Source of the DNA: Undaria pinnatifida
Lineage: Eukaryota; Sar; Phaeophyceae; Laminariales; Alariaceae
DNA: 64,000 nt
Assembly: GCA_012845835.1 (NCBI GenBank)
Contig: JABAKD010000005.1
Span: forward strand, 11,204,705-11,268,704
Direction: 5' to 3'
How positions within the stretch are numbered: position 1 is the first letter of the stretch; each line of letters opens with the position of its first letter. Positions 1 to 12,165 of this stretch are shown piece after piece. The position numbers were made by a program, and so were the translations under genes. Below the pieces are notes generated by a model. It was given only the letters and a program-made list of their open reading frames with translations. It ran no database searches and was not told the origin of the DNA.

Positions 1-442
1 CGGTCGACTAGTAGTCAGTACACTACACCCCTCGTCAAACACGCGCAAATTCATAACATGCGACCTTGTGGGTAAGTGACGGCACCCGTTCCCTCTCAGG
101 TCTTGCATTCCTAAAATTCCTGCTTTCTCGAGATGCTGGCCATGCACAGGGCCGGCGAACATGCCTTTCCAGATCAGCTGAGTGAAGTATGTATGTGGGG
201 CAAGCACCGAGATACGGCACCTGTCGACTCTCTGCCATCGACTGGGAGCTTCTGCACATCCTGATTTATTGGCCGCACCCGCCTTCAACGAAACATGTGA
301 AACATTGCAGAAGCCTGTAGGCGCGGCGATGCCCATATATAACAGCCCTCATGGGCAGGTCTGCAGGTATTTCGCCTCCAACCAGCTCTTGCTTCAAAAC
401 CTGTGCGGAGATTCCGCGTCCCGCCATACTGCTGGCTGGATG
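1..442. other. No recognisable feature
   Basis: I see only short, mutually overlapping open frames on both strands and no repeat shared with the rest of the window. Confidence 0.4.
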
Positions 443-892
443 TCAATACATTACGAAGAAGCTATGACGAAGTCCAAACTCCCCGATATCACGGACGCTT
501 GTACGCATTTTTACAAACCTTCCCCCCTCAGGTTTATCGCAACCGGTCTTGTGCTCGTGTGAAGAATCGTACATGTAGCTGTGTTCGGGCATACCAGCAA
601 ACTCTGTCACTGCAGCCACAACATGAGTGAAGTTCTTGAACATGTCAGACGAATCGATGATCATCACCTGAGGCGGTGCGTAGTTCGGGGAAGAGACAAA
701 AACGTGGGCAGTCAGGCTCTGGGGACAGTGGTTTACTGCGAAAATGGCGGCGCATGAAATGCTGCGGGTGTTTGACTCGTCGAGGTGTACGGTAGTACTC
801 GTAGGAATGCCATAAAGCGTGAGATGGACCCCCTGCGGTTGCCTATATTGAGCCGAATCGCGGCATGCATAGCGTGCTTTGCGGGGTTTCAT
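443..892 (-). CDS. Hypothetical open frame, 149 codons
   Basis: This is an uninterrupted minus-strand frame from an ATG at 892 to a stop at 443. The product is not recognised: I see no signal peptide, membrane segment, catalytic motif or repeat. An open frame of this length is expected a few times by chance in 64 kb read in six frames, so length alone is not evidence of a gene. It lies in one of the few stretches without dispersed repeats, which is the only reason to list it. No promoter or splice context was identified. Confidence 0.12.
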   Translation of the reverse strand: MKPRKARYACRDSAQYRQPQGVHLTLYGIPTSTTVHLDESNTRSISCAAIFAVNHCPQSLTAHVFVSSPNYAPPQVMIIDSSDMFKNFTHVVAAVTEFAGMPEHSYMYDSSHEHKTGCDKPEGGRFVKMRTSVRDIGEFGLRHSFFVMY

Positions 893-1024
893 GCGTTATC
901 CCTTTCTGAGAGTATGGTGCATTGAACGGTGCAGAAATGTGATGTATATTGTGCAAGCTCACCACGCTTAGGAAGACGGTTTCTTCGGCTATGGTTCGAA
1001 ATGTTGCTGCCAGTCCCGGACAAT

Positions 1025-1297
1025 GCTACAGTAGGGGGGGTTATGTCGTTTTACCCCCCTTTGGTCACATTTTTTTTCAATGGCTCGGTGTCACTTGGGC
1101 GAGTGAGCACCCTGTTCCTTACGGTCGAAGTTTTTTGTGCTTCTTGACATTCTCCATATTCACACGAAAAGGGATGCTTAGCTAAGCTGCACCCCAAAGA
1201 AGTCGCCGGACGTGTTTTAACAAAGTATGGTACAGAATCACTCGCGCGAGTGGCTCATACTCGGTAGTGAAAACTGAGGGTATCCCTCTACCATAGC
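1025..1297. mobile_element. TIR-1 element, short non-autonomous copy
   Basis: The left end reads GCTACAGTAGGGGGG (1025-1039). The right end reads CCCTCTACCATAGC (1284-1297), its inverted complement with a few changes. The interior holds a GGCTCGGTGTCACT segment and a CACTCGCGCGAGTG palindrome that recur in the copies at 11740-12411 and 42529-43012. At about 273 bp it has no room for a transposase, so it fits a MITE-like derivative. I could not define a target-site duplication. The parent superfamily is not recognised. Confidence 0.6.
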
Positions 1298-1299
1298 GT

Positions 1300-4105
1300 A
1301 TGGCATGTGGGGAAGCTGCCGGAGGTTTCGTATAAGGAGCAACGCTGAGATTGAACGTTGTTGATGTCGCGCACTCGAATATTCTCACTACCATGGCTGA
1401 GGAACCGCCTCACCTGCGAACGGTCGAACACCCTGAACCATCTCTCGAACTGCTCGGCGTACACACCTCTGTAGAGCGGGTTGAAATTATACATTGCTTC
1501 ATAGCAGGCCCACAAGTCGGACGTAGACGCATTTTCCCCTCGACAGACCGCGGTGTACGGCTGGTAGGCCTCTTCTGCCTGAATCCATGGGAGCAGCGCG
1601 TAGAATCACGTTTGCTCGAAACAGTGGAATCTCGATCTGGACCCAATCGCCGATACAACTGTACTGCTTAGAAGACATTTCTCCGTTAGAACGCGGGGGG
1701 CTGAGGGGAGTCATCTACCCGTTATACCAGGTATAGTTATTGCCCGGCGTATGCGTAGTAACTCTGGCTGTTAGGCGCTGCTGTCGGAGCTGAGGGGGAG
1801 CACATCCCCGACAATCAGGCCATCCTCAATGACTTTGATCACCTTGTTTGGGACCATTCGGTACACCCTCATTCTTAAGAGTTTACTATTTGGTCGTCTC
1901 CCTTCGGTAAAAAATATTCAAGCTTTAGCCAAATGTGCCATTGGCTTGAACGACGAAGAACAATAGCCTGCAGTTATAGTGAACAGAATACAACTAAACC
2001 TTTAAGTTCTTAGTCTGATTTCTATCCAATTTTAACCATCCTCCTTAAGGCATCATTTTTGAAGCTAGTACCCAACCAACGCTTTTGCATCGTTCAAAGC
2101 CTCCTCCCTCGAAACAGGTTAGATGAATTCTACATTTTAGTACTTGTTGGTACTGCTTTTTGGCAGCAAAGGGTGTGTGAAATTACAATACGATGCGATG
2201 TAAGCAATAGTGGCGACGAGACGTACGACCTGGTCACTGGTGAGCAATATGCCACGATCTTTCTGCGCTAGGACCAGCCTAATTCGCACACCTCCCACAA
2301 CAGCATGGTTCATGATAACATCGCATTAGTTGAACTATTTGTCGATCGCTATATTTACATCCGAAGACAATAAACGACAACATAATTCACGTAGCATGCT
2401 CTATATGGTTGCTTTGGGCGAAAAAGAAACGAATCAAGAAGATTTATTTTCATATTCGTTGCGTCCACATGCACGCAGCTCGAACACCATCATACTCCCC
2501 CCAAGCGTCATTAGATCGGCCTTATTGTCGCCTTGGGCTCTACTCTAATGAGTAATAATACGCCCTCCCCGCTGTGAAGCATATCCCTGGACAGATCGAG
2601 ATCTCTTGGCTGACCTCAGCTTTGTGTCGATCGAACGGAAGAAGCATTTCCACGGCCGAACATGAAGCATACAGATTAAGCTGCACTCAAAACCGGCCAG
2701 CAAAAACCAACATCGATCCGAGATTGGCGTTTTTCCCTCGTACAACCGGCCTTCAAAGGCTATGCCCCCACGCTGCTGCAGACCAATACATACGAATACA
2801 CTTCAAGCGGTACAACAGTCTTCCGGTCGTTCGGCATCCGCGGCCGCGGAGCGCCTCCTCCGAATTTTGCTCGGGCATCGGTGCGAGTTTACCATTCATT
2901 CGGAGAGAAAAAAAACATCTGCAGGAAACAACACGGTCTCTACTCCCTCATGAACACAATATTCCACATACATACCTGACATGTGAACTACAAATTACGC
3001 ATATCGCAACGTTGAACGAATGTAGCTTGTTCGTTGTCGGTGCATCTCCCCTGTACTCACCCTGGCCAGGTAGTCTTTAGCCTCTCCAGGATGGTGAAAC
3101 AGAGTGCGGACCGCTTCGTACCTTGACCCGAAGGTAACGTCGTATTTCTTTTTGCACATGTGCATCCTCATATTGGAGAAATATCTGTCATAGTAACGAG
3201 ATGGGCGTATGTATGCGCAAGTCACGCTGATGCGTTCTTTGTGCAGGGCACGGCGCACGAGCCGAATCATTTTTTGTCTGGCATTCACCCGCGGTGTCTC
3301 TGCAGTATTTCGTTAATTCTTGAGTTTATATAGGTCCATGATATTTCCCGCGTAACCGTCTGAAATCTGCTCTCTGTTCATTAGCTGCCTTCGTACGTCG
3401 GCATTGATGGCCTGCGCTCCATACTATCCATTGGAACAAAAGAATAGTTTGCCCCGATCACGCGGCATTCGTTTTCCCGAGCACGATTCGAGGCAGCAGC
3501 AGATGACGCACGCAATTGGTTTGTCGTGTTGATACAATATGGGCAGATGGCAGCCAAAGTTTGCAGTGGTAGTATTCGATGTACTTGGCGGACGTTGCAA
3601 ACTAAGGATGAATTTTCTTGCCACCAGCGGGCTAAAGAGGTAAATGAAATATACCATTGCTAGGGAGCGAGAAGGGAGGAAAAAGCGAGAGGTACGTGCG
3701 TACAGCCTGCATTGACCAACTCTGGTGAATATGCGTTCCACAGAAGCGTGTGTTGACTTACACCTGCGCACAAGTCTGAAGTATGGTGTGTATGATTGTA
3801 TAAAACCTATAGAGATGGGTGGATTTAAACAGCTGATATGATTAGCGGTCCCACTCTTCCAAATGTTGAGTTGAGCCCTCATTGGCTCAGTGTACTATTG
3901 CTGCTCCTTTAGTTGTCTTCGGGTGTGCATTTTCAGATTGTCTTTCCTTCTTCGGCGGAGACGACGATAATATAAAATATATACTTGTGCCTGTTTTACG
4001 ACTGCTGCCGAGGGCCCATCGACGGCTCCCACCTTGACATGCTCTACCACATGATAGGGGTGCCCTTCTGTTAGTTATCTTTGGCTGTTTCTGTTTCTTT
4101 TTTTC
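1300..4105. other. Unannotated stretch
   Basis: There are several short frames on both strands, the longest 168 codons plus at 2574 and 152 codons minus at 3882. None has recognisable motifs. I find no dispersed repeat shared with the rest of the window and no tRNA-like box pair. The composition changes gradually, and nothing here supports a gene call. Confidence 0.35.
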
Positions 4106-4109
4106 GAAT

Positions 4110-4345
4110 GACAGAGCTGCTTAACCCAAAAACATCGTAAATACGCCATCGCTTTGCATAATGCTCATCGCGTACTTGGGCCATGGGATTCTTCATCCAG
4201 TGGCAGTTTTACATTTCCCCAGGTAACATTTTTTGGGAGAGATCTTACGCTTTAAAATTGAAGAACCTCAGGAAAAAAGTGGCGCACCTCTGCCGTAGAA
4301 CGCTTCTACAGGTACATTCATTTACGAGGAACGGCGCTGGCCGAC
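4110..4345 (+). repeat. Dispersed repeat R3, copy 1
   Basis: The segment contains in order GTGGCAGTTTTA, TTTGGGAGAG, AAAATTGAAGAACCTCAG and AAAAGTGGCGCACCTCTG. The same series appears at 44030-44235 on the plus strand and, inverted, at about 34300-34420. The three copies are diverged but keep the same order and spacing. No coding capacity or terminal repeats are visible, so the type of element is unknown. Confidence 0.5.
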
Positions 4346-4349
4346 CTAC

Positions 4350-5550
4350 CGTTTCTTGGAGAAATACGAACTAATCGGTAGATACTAGTCCCTACTACCC
4401 ATCATTTTTTTTTGTCTGATGACCTTCCTGTACGGGAAACACGGCCCCGTATTTGCAAATCCGGCATTCGTAAAATATGATGCGTTAAGGTCAAGAAACA
4501 CGCGTACGTTAAGCGATCGCGTGATGATGGCCCTTACTACGATTGTTCAGTAGGATAATAGTCCATGCTGCGGAACATTGAGCAGATCGGCTGCTGTACT
4601 GGCGAGCAATGATTACCGGCTGGTTCACAGTACCCAACCCCACAAATATTCCCCGGCGAATGTCCACGCCGTTTTTCGATTCAGACCGTGAAATTTTGGC
4701 ACAGGTCTTCTTTGTGCCCATGTGACGACTTCACCCGTGTGTGTGTTTTTTTATATTGATTTTCGTCAGTCACGATTTTTCGGAAAATTTGGACCACCTC
4801 AGCTAAAATATTTTTGCCGAAAACAAAAGTGACCCCCGCTCGGAGGTCAGACCTCGGGATGGGCAAGTACAACATCTGTGCAAAATTTCAGGATATATTT
4901 CATCAAAAACCGCTACAACAATTGGACACTTGGGCTTTTGTGCGTAAAAATGAGTAGGAGACGCTATTTCCTTAAATGGCTTGGTTTTGGTGTAGGAACC
5001 CGTTTTGTCGCTATATTCTGCATGGTGTTGAACATAGGCAATTCAGATCTTGTTTTTCGTTGCGCAAAGCATCCTACAGACATGCCTTGGAGTACGGCCG
5101 ACCGGATCGTGCAAAATGCGGCGCGATTGCTTGTCGCCCCCGCATTTGGAAAAAGCCTAAATAATTTTATTCTAAAATTTGAAGGCCTGTCATTGGTGGA
5201 TGCGATTTTCGCTCTTAGAGACAGCCTTCGGCCGGTGTAAAGAATAATTGGCCTTTTCACCTTCTTGCACTTATCATGGGGGTCAGTATGATACCAAACA
5301 TTCACTCTTTTGTGACTAGATATTGAGAGCGGCATTTATGAGGGGGATATTTTGTTTTATTTTGCTTGAATCAGCCTGTCTGTGCCATAAATAATAGCAG
5401 CACAGTAGTTCCTAACATTCACCGCTTTTGGTATTTTGCAAAACCCACATGAACGTGATACAATCACCCAGCCTTGTTCGTTTCCAACCGAAGTGGTTTT
5501 CATCGAGGCCATCCTTCTCCTCAGAAACCCCCATTCTCATCCCGGACCGG
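4350..5550. other. Unannotated stretch
   Basis: It includes a 120-codon plus-strand frame (4878-5240) and a 123-codon minus-strand frame over the same bases. Neither has recognisable motifs, and both lengths are near chance expectation. I see no repeats here. Confidence 0.35.
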
Positions 5551-5556
5551 AAATTA

Positions 5557-5919
5557 TCCGTGCCCGGAACGCAGCATAGGGTGGCGAGAACAACCCAAAT
5601 CCCTGTAAAATCGAATTTCATGTGAAAACCTAGAGCGAACAAAGCACCTGTCTGTAGGATCCCGAAGAACGACGACGAACTTGCCGCCAGGACGGACCAT
5701 CTTTATTCGGTAAGGCGCTAAAGGAGAAAAAATGTACCGCGGAGCCGAGTCCACGATTACCTTGTCAGCCCGAAACGTGCCCGACCTCTTGTCGAAGAAC
5801 GAGCATTTCTTGATATTCACATCGGGGACGTCCAACGGCAGCACGGGCGGGGTCGTGTCGGGAGGCACACGTGAGCTGTGGCTCTCAGTGGCTATTCCGG
5901 TGCAAATTTCAAGGTCCAA
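5557..5919 (-). pseudogene. Sulfotransferase-like fragment (PAPS-dependent)
   Basis: The minus-strand frame carries two spaced motifs of the sulfotransferase fold used by heparan-sulfate-type enzymes. The first is a KKCSFFDKRSG stretch, resembling the KE-x-HFFD region. About 45 residues later comes GGKFVVVLRDPTDRC, resembling the 3'-phosphate-binding loop (K-hydrophobic-RDP-x-x-R), followed by SHEIRF. Between them SAPRYIFSPLAPYRIK matches the SP-x-YL...P...RI spacing of the family. Such enzymes transfer sulfate from PAPS to polysaccharides in the Golgi and are abundant in marine algae. The N-terminal P-loop for the 5'-phosphosulfate is not found upstream, and the frame ends soon after the loop. 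It is therefore either one exon or, more likely, a broken fragment. The flanks show no convincing splice sites. Confidence 0.55.
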
Positions 5920-5929
5920 GCTACATGAA

Positions 5930-8400
5930 TCGCACCACCCTGCATAGGTTGTTCACACCAAGTTCACGGCCTCGTATATTTTGACACTAATTTATCTCAA
6001 AACAGATACTCATTTTTGCCTGCTATTGTTTCTGTTTGTGCTGCTGCTGCTGTTCTGCTGAACGGAAAGGTCGCTTCATACTCTGCGTGGCGTCTGCAGT
6101 CAACAAATCAAATAGGCCATCGCTTCGCGTTCTATTGTGGGTTCCGACGTGTGCGATGAAGTCAGAAGCACCCACGCAATCGGGATAGGCTGTATACCAA
6201 CGGTAGGTAGGCGGTCTCCGCAGCTCCTACACGTACGACGCTGGGCGATTCCAATGCCTATTTACGACTAAGGCTGCGGTAAGTTGGATACCCTATGCAG
6301 GTTAGATTCTGTTGCCACTCAAGCCCGAATTTTCTATATCGATTTTTGTGCAAAGTGCAACTATTAGTTTCATGACCGTGAACACCACGAAAGCAATCAC
6401 AACAATATAATTATGTTAGCCATTTCGGCGAGTGGCTCTGAGCCGTTGACAAACGAAACGTTTTTTTAGTAAAAATGGCTACTTCACTACACCCCCATGC
6501 AACACCCTGTGGTTTTCGCTCAGATATCTTCCGTACCTTGGTCGCAAACATTTTCGCGTACTCGGCCAGGATTAGCCCAGCATCCTCGTAACCAAGACTC
6601 TTATCTAGACCGTCTCCCTCCCAATTGCCAACCGTTGGGTAGCTGTAGGAAGCCGAAGGTTAAAAGCAGCAAACGAAGACGGGGGAATGACGTGAGATAC
6701 GGGTGAGGCATGGATGGGAGGAAGGGAGGGGAGACGAGAGGAATTGTGGTCTTCCCGGTGAGGTCGTAGAAGAGATTGGGTAGACTGGAGCAGACCACCC
6801 AGCACCACATAGGAAATACATTGTTTGAGAAACGACGAGGCGTTATCTTAGTACGAAGGGATTCGAACAAAGGAGAGGGCGCTCAACACAGCGCACGTGC
6901 GATTAATGTGCAAGTGATCGACTGGGCAGGGAAGCAGAGTGAAGGGTTGCTACGAACGCTGTTCATCATCGATCGAGGGACCGAGCTATGCCCGCGATGT
7001 GGTAGTTTTTACAAACTGGGGCTTTCTCCTCACGGGGGCAATCACGAGACCGACGAAGGCGGTCATTCAGAGGGCGTCGCATTCGATATGCTCGACGCGT
7101 ACATATACTACTGTACCTAGGAACAACATACTGAGGGGTTCGCCAAGCTCCGCGGTTTTCCTCAAGTTGCAACCTGCATTCTGAACTCTCGGTTGTTTCA
7201 CCCCTCTCGTGCGTCGATTCCAAATCCGACCGCGGTTGCCGCCGCTCTATCGCTTCAACATTGGAGCGCAACCGATTCAGCTAGCGCAGCAAAAACAACG
7301 CGGCCAGGATCCCGAAAAGAAGGTAAAACGCTTCGAGCTGCAGTCCCCTGCAGTTCTAAAGAAGTGCCCAAACCTTAACAGTGGTTCTCGGTCTAGGGGC
7401 AGCCACAGTTCACCATCTCACAGGCATTTTCGGGCGCCGATGCTCGACGAACCCTAAACGTCGGAACAGGCTTGGCGCGCGGTGATTGAAGCCGCCCCAA
7501 ACATTGACGACGCCTAAGACGGCATTGGCAACTAGCTCAAGTCCACGCGAGATCACACAGCAATATTTTGGATGCCCCGTACGGAGGCATTTCGCGTACA
7601 TATAACACCAGTTGAAAAATGAGTATGACACCTGCAAACAAAATCCTTACTTCGAACGTTAGACGAAAATCAGCAAATATCCAATAATGCGGAGCTTTTT
7701 GCGTGCTTCTAGCCTTTTTCTGGACTCCATAACTAACCACCCCTATATTAGTGTTCCTCTATCTTTCCTTCCAAGACCTGCGCCAGACAACAATGAGAGT
7801 TCTGTCATCCGCTTGGTGAGCAGCAAGATTTCGGTGCAAACCGATTTTTCATCGGTGATGTACCCGTTGCATTAGGCTACCGGGCGTGAATTGAAGAATT
7901 TCGGCGATTCCGGTATCGTTTGGTGTTGCTGGCTCGCAAGTTCGAACTCACGAAAACATTTCGTGAGTCGTTTCTGGCTGCCTACGACTGCTGGCCGGCG
8001 CATCCGATCATACCCCCGTCTAGGAGCCTCCCTCCTATTTTGCCGGCCGCGGTTGCTTGTGGGGAGCTACATCTGCCCGCTAGTGAAGTGCATACGTTGT
8101 GTTGGGGGTTGTCTTCTGTTTCATTTTGTGTACCCCAAAAGTCGAGGTGTGGACCTCTGCTGAAACCAAGAGGGACCCCGACCTGAAGCGACCCACGGCA
8201 TCTGTAGATTAAGCCCATTTTTTCATGTCTGTGCTCCACGAACCAGCCGAAGCTCTAAACGCGGCGCGTTAACCTAACCATGCGTTTTCCCGTTGACATA
8301 TAACACCTACATGATAGCGTTACCGGAAAACCGGGGACCAGGGGATGCTTCGGTCCCCCCGTGGTCTCAAGTTTCCCATAGACCTCAAAATAGTCACAAA
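5930..8400. other. Unannotated stretch
   Basis: I searched for the missing N-terminal half of the sulfotransferase at 5557-5919 (P-loop, KSGTT-like motif) and did not find it. There is a small CTG/CTGCTG run near 6040-6060. A 114-codon plus-strand frame at 6776-7120 has no motifs. No shared repeats were seen. Confidence 0.35.
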
Positions 8401-8476
8401 TAATAACCTACCCGCACTAACGTCTCACTCTGACGGATTAATAACCTACCCGCACTAACGTCTCACTCTGACGGAT
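8401..8476 (+). repeat. Perfect 38-bp tandem duplication
   Basis: The unit beginning TAATAACCTACCCGCACTAA occurs twice head to tail with a period of 38 bp and no differences except at the outer edge. This indicates a very recent duplication. No coding frame uses it. Confidence 0.9.
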
Positions 8477-8869
8477 CTTGGTCGAAAAAGTGCACCTCCT
8501 CCCCCTTTCCGCACACCATCGGGTGCGTCAGCAGATTGTGGCGCAAGTTCGTGGTGCCCCCTTTCTGTGATTGTTTGAGATTGAAAGCGGTTAGGGGTGG
8601 CACCAAAGTTCATCAAATAGCACCGAAATTGAAACAAGCAAGCATGGTTTACCTGCTTGAGGTGCATGCGAACACGGGACACCGCGCATTAGCATTTCGT
8701 GGCGACCAGGCACGATACATGAAGCTTGTTAGGGGCAACACTTTGCTGAATACGTACGGATGTCCGGCGGAAAACACGCATGCATGTGCTCCACCTGTGT
8801 TTTCTCACGCTCATCTTTTTTGTTTTCCAGCTCATCTCGTAAGATGTTCTACCCTCATCGACCTTCAGG

Positions 8870-9125
8870 ACAATCTGTGGCCACGATTGACTTCCCCCGG
8901 TACATGCTTTCAATTGCATCGCGCATAGTGTTCTGCATTTGCACATCATTTTAACTGTTCACGCTCGTCGATTTTCTTCAAATTTGCCAACTCACGCCCT
9001 TGCGCTTTCCGCTGTTTCATAGTCATTCTCTAGTCAGGAAACAGTTCACATGAACACGAGTATCCCCTCGGCGAGGCTTGAACGGACGACCTTGACGGCA
9101 GAAGAGACGATATTCGCGAACTACT
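8870..9125 (-). mobile_element. SINE-B, diverged copy
   Basis: Read on the minus strand it keeps the order of the better SINE-B copies: a GGCTTGAAC (B-box-like) head near 9075-9095, then GAGTATCC, the CGCGCAT segment and a CGGTACATG end. It is far more diverged than the copies at 22939, 30802, 39517 and 61331, and the A box is eroded. This suggests the family has been present for a long time. Confidence 0.5.
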
Positions 9126-9129
9126 CCAT

Positions 9130-9685
9130 CTGGGAAACCTGTTTTTCAATGAGAGATACACACCGCTAGCTACGATAAAATTTGCTACCTACAGGTTCTA
9201 CGTTTAAACGGGCAAGTAAATAATAAGTCAACATCTAACGTCTAGACGTGGTACGGTATCTAGAATTGGAGATCTTTTCTTCACTTAAAAATCAATATCC
9301 GAATTTTGCTTCGACGGCGTACCCAGTAGTCTGCATACACGTATTTACAATATTGTGTGAACAAATGCCTTTGACGGGTGGATGCCTTGCTGCTCTCAAG
9401 CTTTAACAGGAAGCTGATCGAAGATACGGAGTTCAATATACCACCCGCAACGTGACGTCGAAGACATTCGTTCGCGCAACGCGACCAATGCTTTTAAAAC
9501 TAAGATATTGTGACACTTGAGGAGATCAAACGGTGACATAAAATTAGCTAATCCAACAACTGCAACCCCTACCGCGAGATGAATTTCATGAGGTTGGAGT
9601 CAAAGGCTCAAATATCGGTGCATGGTGTTTTTGTTTTACAGAGGCACCAACTCGAGAATGCTTTATAGCGTGGGCCAGGCCGTGG
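9130..9685. other. Unannotated stretch
   Basis: AT-richer sequence with no long frame and no shared repeat that I can see. Confidence 0.35.
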
Positions 9686-9689
9686 GCAA

Positions 9690-9855
9690 GCACAACCTGG
9701 CGCGAGTCGGCTAGGGAGCAAAGGCAGGCATTCTTTTGGCACCAATAATGAAGGCCCGCACCGTAGTGGGAGGGGGGGAGAAGAGCCTGCTGAGTAGCCC
9801 CGGATCGGAGTTACGTCTGAGGATAGAGAAAGAGAAAGTGTGCGACGATATTTGG
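9690..9855 (+). mobile_element. SINE-A, degenerate body fragment
   Basis: The order CGCGAGTCG, AGGGAGCAAAGGC, GGCCCGCACCGTAGTGGGAGG, CCCCGGATCGGAGTTAC matches the body of the SINE-A copy at 28917-29260 (CGCGAGTCGACGAGGG ... CCCCGGATCTGAGTTAC). The tRNA-like head is not recognisable, so it is a 5'-truncated or decayed copy. Confidence 0.45.
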
Positions 9856-10074
9856 TGGGATGAGCATGTGCACACAAACGTATATAATGATTCGTGTTTT
9901 TAAGAGGACAGGGGTTTGGCCAGGAGTAATTTTCTTCTCAGCCTCAGACCGCTGGCCATGGGAAGCCAAAAGTTTGAAATTCTGTAAGATACCAGCCAAA
10001 CATTGCCTGAACGGTCGCTTATGAATCCAAGTTGGCAGTTTTGTTTTTAAACCTTCCGGAATCCCGGCAAAAAA

Positions 10075-10341
10075 TTGTTTCCCGCAGCGATCTTGGCCAA
10101 CATCGGCTTTGAGAAATTCCCAAGCAAATCTTGGATTAGACTCGGCGCAATTTCGTGTCCTCCACACACTTCGTTGAACGAAATATACGACAGCGTCGTG
10201 AACTCTGAACGTGGCGAGCTCGTTGGGGGCTCCGATCCCCCCCTTGGTGTACAGCGCTCACTTTACGGCCGGTATTTTGTGACGGGCGTCGATCAGGCTT
10301 CTGTTTTACACGCATTTGGCTGTGGCTGTGGAGATAACTGA
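10075..10341 (+). pseudogene. Possible sulfotransferase C-terminal fragment
   Basis: An 88-codon plus-strand frame includes SLNEIYDSVVNSERGEL and, about 15 residues on, QRSLYGRYFVTG. A stretch of the type SER-x-L ... RSLYGRYL is common in the C-terminal third of algal carbohydrate sulfotransferases. The frame follows a pyrimidine-rich TTTCCCGCAG that could be a splice acceptor. It is on the opposite strand from the fragment at 5557-5919, so the two are not halves of one simple gene. The similarity is short and the call is tentative. Confidence 0.3.
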
Positions 10342-10344
10342 GCC

Positions 10345-11735
10345 AAACACTCTCTGTCCTCTCCCAACTGGCGAAAAACAGAGTTTTGAGAGGATGTGAC
10401 GGAAGACCACAGGACAACACAAACAACCTCTCACGCTTAGGGCTTATAGATCAGGATGAACTCTTCAGCGCCGTCACCTACACTTATGTGGCCTTGTCCG
10501 GAACGAATCGGAGTGAGCATGGGTTATATCTATCTCGAGATCGAAGGTCAATCGTGTTTTGTGGGTAGTGTTGATTAAAGCTTTATGAAAAACAGACAAA
10601 TTAACCTGTTTGACGCATGACCGAAAAAATATCAAGAAAAAAGTACTTCAGTCATAATTTCCACGCATAGCGACTTTACCTGGAATCGTTCAGCAGATAA
10701 ACCCTAAAAATGTTTGGAAACTTGTTGGCCAAACTATCGGCTAACGACGACTACGTTGGGCGTACCTTCTTTCGTTTATCATACATTGGCAGAAAAATAA
10801 TGAAGACAGTACTTTTAGTAGAAGGTTGGTCACATTGGTTTGTTTACGCCTGTGTTGTGTTTCCAAAATAAGATAGCATACGATTATATGTCCTCATTTC
10901 CCATAAGGTCGAAGATGTCTTCGCCCTGTAGATGCCGCGTCGCTTCCAGGTTTGTTGCTTGTGGTACCACTAGTGATGCTCACAAAATCACGCCGTAGCA
11001 TGCAGTAGATGGTCGCTGAGGGGCGTTCATTTCCTCCATATCACACTAGATAGTATATGGCAACGCTACAACCAACCCTTTGAAATGGCAATTGAGTATC
11101 TTCATCTCATGCCTGACAAAGAGGAGACGCGGCCCGGAGATTGCTCACGTATATATAAAGAGGGTGGAAGCTAGGGATAACGTACCCGTACGGTTTGACG
11201 TCACAAGCAAGTTCGGAGCGTTGCAGATGATACATTTAAATGCTCATCTGCTCTGAATAGCTCCTACTAAGTTTATGGGGGACGTGTGCATAAGTCAGAT
11301 GCTACTTTTCTTTATTTGTACGGTACACACTATTCCTAGCAGGCTAGTCGAAGAAGCGTTATGGTTTTGAGTGGCATTCCCGGGGGGGAGACGGCTCCAT
11401 TGTTGCCGGACAAGGACACCCCCCCCCCCCCACCCCCTCATCGCCTCTTCCCCCACCACGTTCCACTTGTTGAGGATGCTCACGTACTTAATGACGAGGC
11501 ACACATGTAACCGTATTTTATGGAGGCTTCGACAATATGGATATCGATATTGATTCCTATTATGTGTTGCCGAATCCGGCATATGTTCTACGAGCTCCCA
11601 CGGGGCGACGATAGTCTATAAAATTATCTTTCTCCATTTGTACATCATGAGTGCCCTTCTGTGAACCTACTCCTATCCGGGCATGTACCAGTGGAGATGC
11701 ACCCGACAACTCTTGTTACTTCCGACCCTGACCTC
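10345..11735. other. Unannotated stretch
   Basis: No long frames and no dispersed repeats. A short C-run (about 11410-11422) lies within a pyrimidine-rich patch. Minus-strand frames crossing that patch are low-complexity artefacts. Confidence 0.35.
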
Positions 11736-11739
11736 ACAA

Positions 11740-12165
11740 GGTTACGGTAGGGGGGTAACCCACTTTTTCACTACCAGGTCTGAGCCAAAAAAGGGTATAC
11801 CTCTCTCTGATCAAGGCTACGGTAGGGGGGTAACGCCATTTTTCACTACCGGATCTGAGCCAAAAAAGGGTATACCTCTCTCTGATCAGAGCTACGGTAA
11901 GGGGGTACCCCCAATTTTCACTACCGGGTTTGAGCCAAAAAAGGGCATACCTCTCTCTGACCAAAGCTACGGTTGGGGGCTACCCCCCCATTTTTCACTA
12001 CCGGATCTGAGCCAAAAAAGGGTATACCTCTCTCTGACCAAGGCTACGGTTGGGGGTTACCCGCCCATTTTTCACTACCGGATATGAGCCAAAAAAGGGT
12101 ATACCTTTCTCTGATCAAGGCTACGTACGGTAGGGGGGGTACCCCCAGTTTTCACTACAGTATCA
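11740..12165 (+). repeat. 75-77 bp tandem array, about six units
   Basis: Units begin at GCTACGG-type starts at 11741, 11816, 11891, 11966, 12043 and 12120, giving periods of 75, 75, 75, 77 and 77 bp. Each unit is the terminal about 60 bp of TIR-1 (GGTAGGGGGG ... TTTTCACTACCGG ... TGAGCC) plus AAAAAAGGGTATACC. Because 75 is divisible by three, open frames with a 25-residue period appear on both strands. The frame breaks when the period becomes 77, which argues against coding. Confidence 0.9.

Noticed and set aside
11683-12087. 134-codon repeat protein with 25-residue units
   Set aside because: A 75-bp period keeps any stop-free frame open, the antisense frame is open too, and the frame collapses where the period becomes 77.
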